From: Antedon mediterranea
Lineage: Eukaryota > Echinodermata > Crinoidea > Comatulida > Antedonidae
DNA length: 64,000 nt
Assembly (NCBI RefSeq): GCF_964355755.1
Contig: NC_092678.1
Location: forward strand, 2,005,922-2,069,921
Reading direction: 5' to 3'
A model generated the notes under the pieces. It did no database searches. It saw only the letters and a list, made by a program, of their open reading frames with translations, and was not told where the DNA came from. The translations under genes and the position numbers were made by a program. Of the stretch, positions 57,223 to 64,000 are shown piece after piece. How positions within the stretch are numbered: the first letter of the stretch is position 1; the number at the start of each line of letters is the position of its first letter.

Positions 57223-59210
57223 AATTTATGGGAACGAATAAATGCTTTTCGTACGATAATTCAGTAATTCGGATAATATGCATACATATGTGGCTATTTT
57301 CATAGGCACATAAATCTTGAAAATATTTACGGTGGCAATGACAATGCATGCATGTCACGGGAATCCACACAGATCATGTGGACAGAATATCACGCCAAGA
57401 TGACCGCACGCTACCGGCGGACTAAGACAAACCACGGAGCTGCTATATAATAGCCATGGTCACCACATATTATGATAATTATTATTAATTAATATTTTTC
57501 CAGCTTTGTTTTCCGAATGAACGGAAAATGAAACTACAGATTATATACCAGATATTAAACTAACAGAATTGTGGAAAGGAGATTAAATTTTGGCAACCTA
57601 GACTAAATGAATACAAAATTACCGTATATTTACAGTATCTTGTCTATATATATATATATCAAACCGCTAGTAGGGCCTACCTAAAAGTTAACAGATATAA
57701 CGTCGGGAGTTAAGTTCAAAATGAATATTAAAGTGAAAGTCGAAATTATTTATTATGCATAAAGGCCTTTTTGCTTGAAGGTTTGCATGGCGAAATAAGG
57801 CCTTACTTACCCAAAATGATGTTCCGTGTTAAAATATTTAGATAACGTTGACAGGTAACGAAGGTATCATAATGTTGATCAATTATTGCCATACTTAAGG
57901 ATCTAATATTATTGAGTAACGTAGCAACAACCATTGAGCGCATTTCAATGAAGTTTAATTATAATATATTTAGCGAGCCCTCTATTGTACCTGTACAAAT
58001 TATCAACTTGCCAATTACACAGTACTAGATTCAACGTTCACATAAAGTAAATTATTGTCGATATACATTTTATATAAGAACAATTAGAGTAGGAGACTAA
58101 CAATATATATTTTTTGATTAGGTAATAATTATTTGATTTTAAGCGGGAAAATTCACGGAAAAGTGGAATCTTTCGCCGCATTGGTAATAATCAGTTTAGT
58201 TTTTGTTTTATTTTTTTGTAGAGGTATTCATTGTCAAAAATAATTACGGATGAGACTGATTATACACAGTAGTTAAGTAAAAACTGTCAGCGTAGGATTA
58301 GAGGGCATAAACAGGAACATTGCAAATAATGGTTGAAATTGTTTAATAAAGAATCTGGTTCGATGATCTTTCCATTTAAAAAAGGCACCGTCCTGGTTTG
58401 CTTTAAAAGGGGATAAATTTAAAAATATATGCGTACTGGTATATCGAACATACGGTGGCGCTGAATACGCAATCAATCAATATGTTTAAATAAATTTAAA
58501 TTCACACATAAATTTGACTAGAAGTATACTTATATATATGTATATCATAAGTAATAGAATAATAATTTAATAAAACTTAATAACGTATAGGTGAATTGTG
58601 CATACCAACAGTGTTATGACACAAGATATTTACGTTACCTGTACTAATATATTCCAATAGCAGGGCTACCATATGATGCAATGGTCCTAAATAAATAAAA
58701 CGTACAGTTTTGGCCTTTATTCAAGAGTTATCTATCGGAAGTACTGTTGGCCTATTATAGTGTCATGCACACAAATATTAACCAATCGATGATGTGTTAG
58801 GCGGTGACTATAAATAGGCTGCAATTTTGTAAGTCAATGGTGGGAGCTATATCATTGGTATCAGAATTCTTGCATTCTTAATAAAAAAAAATGTATCTTT
58901 ATATAATTAATAAAATAGATTTACTGTAGATATAATACGGGTCCATGGAGGAAAAACGACATCGATAGTAGATAGGTCTGTAGTACTGTACATTTACGGT
59001 TGACGTCAGTTACAGACTTGAGTTTCAGATACACTACACAGTGAGATATAGCAGTACAGTACCTGTATTTTGAAGTTTCACATGTAGAACGGTGTGGTAC
59101 TCACAATAGTCCAGTCAATCTAATGATATACCCACCACAAATTGCAATAGTAACAAAGCAGGTATTTTTGAATTCCATATAAAGTGTAGAACGACATACT
59201 AAAAGTCACC
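57223..59210. other. AT-rich region without recognised features
   Basis: Contains a short (ta)n run at 57646-57659. No ORF or repeat structure that I can support. Confidence 0.35.
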
Positions 59211-59225
59211 GAAAATCCAAGCATT

Positions 59226-59256
59226 GGGTCAAGGGGTCAGAGGTCAATAAAGGTCA
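59226..59256 (+). promoter_or_regulatory. Cluster of four AGGTCA-type half-sites
   Basis: GGGTCA (59226-59231), GGGTCA (59234-59239), AGGTCA (59241-59246) and AGGTCA (59251-59256) are all on the plus strand with gaps of 2, 1 and 4 bases. That corresponds to DR2, DR1 and DR4 spacing for nuclear receptors. Whether they are bound is unknown; they may belong to a repeat. Confidence 0.4.
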
Positions 59257-59499
59257 TTTTAAGTCAAAATTAATATGCCCCATTAATTACATATATTTAC
59301 CCATTTGAAATACATTATATACAAGTGTGATTTATGTCATCCGAAAGCTTATTAAATTTCCTATTCAGTGATATCAAACTTATAGTCATAACATTTTATT
59401 TAGCATGTCATTTTTGCGGAAAAACACAACATAATGTGTCAATTTTGGCTAAAAATGTTGTTTTCGCTGTAAACAACAATGGTATACAAACAGAGATAC

Positions 59500-61310
59500 C
59501 CTGGGGTGAACATTTCAGTCCAAAGTGATACACATGACCAGCTCAAGATGCAGATGAGTTCCTGTTCCTGTTGCTTCTGGATGATCTACATTCCATTTTT
59601 TCCAGATGGCATTTGTTTTGCCATGGTTACAGTATTTATATTGGGATGTGTAAGTATTTTAACGATTTTTTAACCAGTAGAAATACAAAGATGTTCAACA
59701 GCAGTTTGACAATGACCTCCATGTTGTATGACGTTCGGACCATCTGGGCTGGATTGTCAACAGACCTGGTGATTGAAAAGGTTTCTATGAGAAGTCTCAA
59801 AGAAAACCAGAGGTTTGAAAAAGATTTAGGAATGAGTACATCCAGACCAAATCTGCGCTGAATGTAATGCCTCGCAATAGTATCAGGGCGTTACTCCAGC
59901 AGCGGCCAACATAAGAACTTATGGCCACACGTCAGGAACACAATAGCAATTAAAACATCCATTTGGTTACGACTCAGAGATTTCATACCATTGACACGGG
60001 AGTTACTGCAGGTGACTCGGAATATTGGCAATGTGGTATTAAGCATTGAATATTTTGGACGGATGTTAGGCCAAAAAATCTTGCAATGTATTCAAGATCC
60101 TGGCAATAAAGTACATACAGGCAAATATGTGTGCATCGATCCTACAGTTCCAGAGGAGACTCAGGGTGACAACAAGGAAGTTTTTGAGCATGAACTTTGC
60201 CACCAGTACTTTTTGAAACAACCAACTTACAATACTTTCAGCTAATAAACCAACATGATGCCATGTGGAAACAATGAATAGAGTCTAACACATCCAACTC
60301 ACTGAATGATGTCCAGTAGGCCTACATTCTAGATGGTAGTGCTCTACTGCACAGCATTCCATGGAATAGTGTAGAGACTTATGATGCGATCTGTAAAAAA
60401 TATTGATCTGCCATCATAGTCTTTGATGATTATGAAAGCGGCTCATCCACCAAAGACGGCGCACATGGTAAGGCGGGTCAGGTGGTAGTATCCCTGTACA
60501 TTTTACCAGTAACATGTTCCACAAAATTGGATCACTTTCTGTAACAAACAACAATTTATAAATCTTCGTAATTAATATTTGAACAAAATGGCAATGAGTT
60601 AATGCAGCTGCTGCTGATAATTATTTCGGATAGTACAAAAAACCATTGAATCAGCAAACAGGAAAACATCTGTCATTATCCGATGACACGGATCTATCTA
60701 GTGCTCCTCTGCAGTCAAGCATTTAAAACATCTTGTGATATTCTTTAGACTGGAACTGAGATACTGGATTATCAAACTGGTTCAAATAGTACTTTTGAGA
60801 GACATCTGTGATAACCTTCTGTTTGCTCATGCGATACTGATGACAAAACATCCAGAGCTCTAAAAAGCTTGTCATTGCACTTATTTCTGACGTTATGCTG
60901 TAGTCTTCAGATGCAAACAAGCTACAAAAGATGACATTGTGGTTGCTAGAGAAAATGATTTAGTGTGTCTGTACAATGGACGACCTGGACAACGTGGAAT
61001 GCCTTTGACTCCATCCCATCTACAAGTACAACCTCGCATATATAACTTCATAATCGTACCACAACCATAAGGTACATAACATCATGTTCAAGTTCAAGTT
61101 CAAGTTATCTTTTAGCAATGTGTACCGAGGATTGGGGATGGAAGATCAGATGATGGAAATATGGTTCCTCTACACACAGACTTAAAGCCAGCACCTGAGT
61201 ATCTCCTTGAAGCCTTCAGGGGTAACTATAACTACATGTGGTGAATGCAACGGCATTGCACTGTACTGATACCCGAACAAGAAAGTGATACTGATGACAT
61301 AGTTGTGAGT
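59500..61310 (+). pseudogene. Decayed member of an uncharacterised repeated invertebrate gene family
   Basis: Broken plus-strand coding fragments appear in order in shifting frames: IWAGLSTDLVIEKVSMRSLK (about 59740-59800), YVCIDPTVPE (60123 on), HSIPWNSVETYDAICKKY (60352 on), VFDDYESGSSTKDGAHGKAG (60419-60478), LSDDTDLSSAPL (about 60674-60710), then NGRPGQRGMPL (60979 on) and PAPEYLLEAFRGN (61189 on). These match, from memory, a family of long intronless-looking uncharacterised proteins common in cnidarian and echinoderm assemblies with AGLSTDLVIEQ, FDGY.SG.STKD and GDDTDLLVLL motifs. Many stops and frameshifts rule out function. The molecular role of the family is not known to me; its high copy number suggests a mobile origin. 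Confidence 0.45.
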
Positions 61311-61317
61311 CCTTTTC

Positions 61318-63372
61318 TATTTGAAGGATTAAACAATATCATCCCACACAGGGCAATTCAAATAAAAAGGTCTGGATTAAAATGATCTTACAAAATATAC
61401 AAAAATATCACAATACACAGTACAATATAACAAGAGTCAAAGTTCAAGAATTTAAGAGTCGGGTGGCAACTGGCAAAAAAGAATTTCTTTTACGATGTGT
61501 TCTACATGCCGGCCATCGAAAGCGACGCCCATGAAGCATGAGCTCGAAATCACTGAACAAGGCATGGTTAACACTTTTTAGAATAGCTCTACTTTTTTTT
61601 TTTGAGTTTGCATACAGTCACAGAAGGAAGATAAGCTACGAAGTCGACAACCTATTAATTTAGAACTTAAATTAACAATTCTTTGTAGTGAGGCATATTG
61701 CATCCAATACCGAAACCAGGCAAGAAAAAAGGTCCACCAAAAAACATCCGACCCATCATCCTTCTGTCGGTTCTTAGGAAAATGCTAGCAATATGCTTAC
61801 TTAATAGGATAAACGACAGATTAGATGAACATGTCCCTGTAACACAGGACGCGTATCGCAGAGGACGAAACACTACCGAACATGTACATACATGCAAAAT
61901 GTTAGCAGAAAAGGCAATTGCGTCATCTAACTACGAAATAATATTACTACTACTTGACATGACCAGTGCATTTGACACTGTGCGGAGGAATACTCTATTC
62001 GACATACTGACACATATATTACAAGATGTGAATTACACATGTTGAAAGTTTTGATAAACAATGTAAAATTAAGCGTTCGAATTGGAAAACAGACAGGAAA
62101 ATTGTTTACTACTACACTAAGAGTACCACAAGGTGACTGTATGTCTCCGATACTGTTCACACTATACCTAGCAAAGGCACTCGAATCAGCAAACACAACA
62201 CCACTACCCCTACAACAGCTTAATATCCAGATGCAGTATGCAGATGACATTTCATTTATTAGCGACTCAAAAGAACACATAACTAAAATAAAGAAAAATG
62301 TAACAGAGAAATTAGCAGAATTCAATCTAAAGATAAACGAAAGTAAAACAGAAGAATACCTAATAGGAAGAAACACCGATAGTAAATGGGAAGAATGCAA
62401 ATACCTCGGTAGTAACTTGGACACAGAAAAAGACATTAAAAGAAGAAAATCACTAGCAGCTATGGCATATAACAAGCTGAAGTCGTCGCTAGAACACAAA
62501 ACGATGTCTATAGACGTGAAATCCCGTTTGTTTGACGCATACATAGCAAGTATTTTCTTATATAACAGTGAACTCTGGGTACTAAACAAAAAATTACAAG
62601 AGAGTATCACAGGAAAATGTTGCGAAAGATGATAGATATTAAATTAACAGATAGAGTGTGTAACACGAAAATATACGAGATAACAAAACAAGAAGAATGG
62701 AGTAAAAGAATTAAACGAAGGAGACTAAAAGGGTATGGACACATAATTAGATTACCGGATGATACCCCAATCAAACAAAATGAAGGAAACAGAAAAAAAT
62801 GGAAACAAATTGTGGAAAGCGTAATGTCGGAAGACGGAAAACGTTAACAACAACAACGAGTTTCTCTCTTTGACCCTAAGACTAAAAAACCAGCATATAA
62901 AGTAAAACAGTTAAAACGTTCTCAATAAAGGAATTATAAAAAAAACCTGAGAATTACTTTATCGACATTAAAATGGTTCAGCTTCCTTAACAGATAAAGT
63001 CTCTGGTGCCCTTTCTTTACTATTGGCTCTGTATTTAATTCCCAGCTGAGATTGTCCTAGAGTAGGTATTTAAAGGAATGGACAATTTTGCTGGTTCGTC
63101 ATTTATGAGGGATACCAGAGGGCTGCGTCCTTTCGCCTTCCTAAAATCTACAATCATCTCCTTGGTTTTGGTCACATTGAGTTCCATCTAATGCGGAACC
63201 ATGACCGTCCTGTGAATTTTTAAGGAGAGACAGCAAGACAGTGTCGTCAGCAAATTTGACAAGATGACTATTGTCCTGTTTGCTGCGACAGTCATCCGTG
63301 TATATGATATACATGAGAGGAGAGAGGACGCAACCATGGGGAGATCCAATACTTGTCATTACGTACATTCGT
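61318..63372 (-). mobile_element. Rex1/CR1-like LINE, copy 2, interrupted by another LINE
   Basis: Parts 61318-61692 and 62858-63372 are collinear with copy 1 (5690-6620): same 3' UTR (cacacagggcaattcaaata), same C-terminal RT coding region, and the FADDTVLLSLLKNSQDGH block. The second part is cut at 63372 and carries small deletions and frameshifts. It is non-functional. The split falls where copy 1 reads ...tttgtagtgag|tttttctc.... Confidence 0.85.
61693..62857 (+). mobile_element. 5'-truncated non-LTR retrotransposon inserted in LINE copy 2
   Basis: Three overlapping plus frames (61698-62045, 62039-62632, 62617-62847) together give one RT C-terminal region broken by two frameshifts. Motifs: PKPGKKKGPPKNIRPIILLS, VTQDAYRRGRNTTEHVHTCK, LLLDMTSAFDTVRR, VPQGDCMSPILF, MQYADDISFISD, INESKTEEYLIGR, KYLGSNLDTEKDIKRRK, and a tail RRRLKGYGHIIRLPDDTP. 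It ends in an (aac)n tail at 62844-62857, and 'gag' is repeated on both sides (61690-61692, 62858-62860). The clade is not assigned; the domain order is that of an endonuclease-type LINE. Confidence 0.85.
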
Positions 63373-63589
63373 TGATACTAAAATCATCAAACATCTATCT
63401 ATAGTAAATCATGAGTTGATTCCAAATTATCAAGACTCATTAATTAATCAGCAATAGTACATACCACTAATGAATTTCAATATTCTTCTAGCTAGCATCA
63501 TTTTTCCTATTTCATGACGATACAATAGGTACAGGAAAAACATTATTTGCACCAAATACTTCCAATAAACATAATTTAGTTTTACGCTA

Positions 63590-64000
63590 TTTTAAGAAAA
63601 TTTGAGTTTTCGTAAAAGGTCACTGACCTCTATAGTTACATAACAACTGTTGTATCAATTAGTTTTTAGAGTAAGAAATACATAGTATACACATTTGTAG
63701 TTATTTAGATGTTATTGGCAGGCATAAATGTTACCTCTAAACACAAGTTTCATCAAATGCATCTGCAATTATGGAATAAGACATTGCAGTTAATAATTTT
63801 GTTAGGAAAAATTTGAGTTTTTGTAAAAGGTCAATGACCTTTTGACCTCTAGTTACGTATAACTGTTGTATTAATTGTTTTTTTAATGTATATTAGTAGG
63901 ATATACTATACACATTGGTACTAAAGCTATTTAGATATGATTATAAAACAATGGATTATAGGCATAAACGCTACCCCCTACCACAAAATTGTTTACATTA
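63590..64000. repeat. ~211-bp direct repeat pair with AGGTCA(n)TGACCT palindromes
   Basis: Unit 1 starts near 63590 and unit 2 near 63801 and continues to the window end. Both contain aatttgagttt(t/t)(c/t)gtaaaaggtca, then a-tgacct, then tagttac and aactgttgtat. Perfect inverted AGGTCA half-sites with a one-base gap occur at 63617-63629 and 63828-63840, plus an extra TGACCT at 63843-63848. Confidence 0.65.

Overview
The window looks like nuclear DNA of a marine deuterostome invertebrate, most probably an echinoderm. It is AT-rich, has many short GT-AG introns, is dense in mobile DNA, and carries the recurrent 'taggcctag' words common in echinoderm assemblies. The species assignment is inference. 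No bacterial or organellar features, CRISPR array or intact rRNA/tRNA genes were found.

Two host genes can be reconstructed exon by exon. The first is a plus-strand BEN-domain gene (7962-13310; six coding exons, 768 nt, 255 aa). The second is a minus-strand TBK1/IKK-epsilon kinase gene (17866-44757; 15 coding exons, 2283 nt, 760 aa) with kinase, ubiquitin-like and coiled-coil scaffold regions. All exon junctions in both models keep frame and use GT-AG. The genes converge, with about 4.5 kb between their stop codons. The TBK1 start codon lies directly behind a splice acceptor, so at least one non-coding 5' exon must lie upstream (above 44760); I could not locate it.

Layout: 1-765 is the end of a GIY-YIG retroelement ORF, probably Penelope-like. 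1051-1566 is a tandem duplication carrying a Thr-rich mini-exon. 5690-7085 is a Rex1/CR1-like LINE. 7962-13310 is the BEN gene, whose first intron holds a 2.9 kb foldback-type transposon with a TTAA-flanked MITE nested in it. 13.3-17.8 kb is intergenic with one MITE. 17.8-44.8 kb is TBK1. Its introns hold a LINE fragment abutting a splice donor, SINEs, three tRNA-like hairpins with long closing stems, a 1.27 kb segmental tandem duplication, twelve copies of a 64 bp minisatellite, several MITEs, a 175 bp hairpin and a 2.4 kb satellite of 30 bp units. 44.8-59 kb is upstream or intergenic DNA with MITEs, a SINE inserted in a LINE, a Harbinger-like element and a minisatellite. 59.2-64 kb holds nuclear-receptor-like half-sites, a decayed gene of an uncharacterised repeated family, and a LINE inserted in a second copy of the Rex1-like LINE.

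Many long open frames here come from satellites or MITEs and are not genes. The most unusual structures are the foldback element in the BEN intron, the tRNA-like hairpins, and the transposon and duplication events touching TBK1 splice sites.
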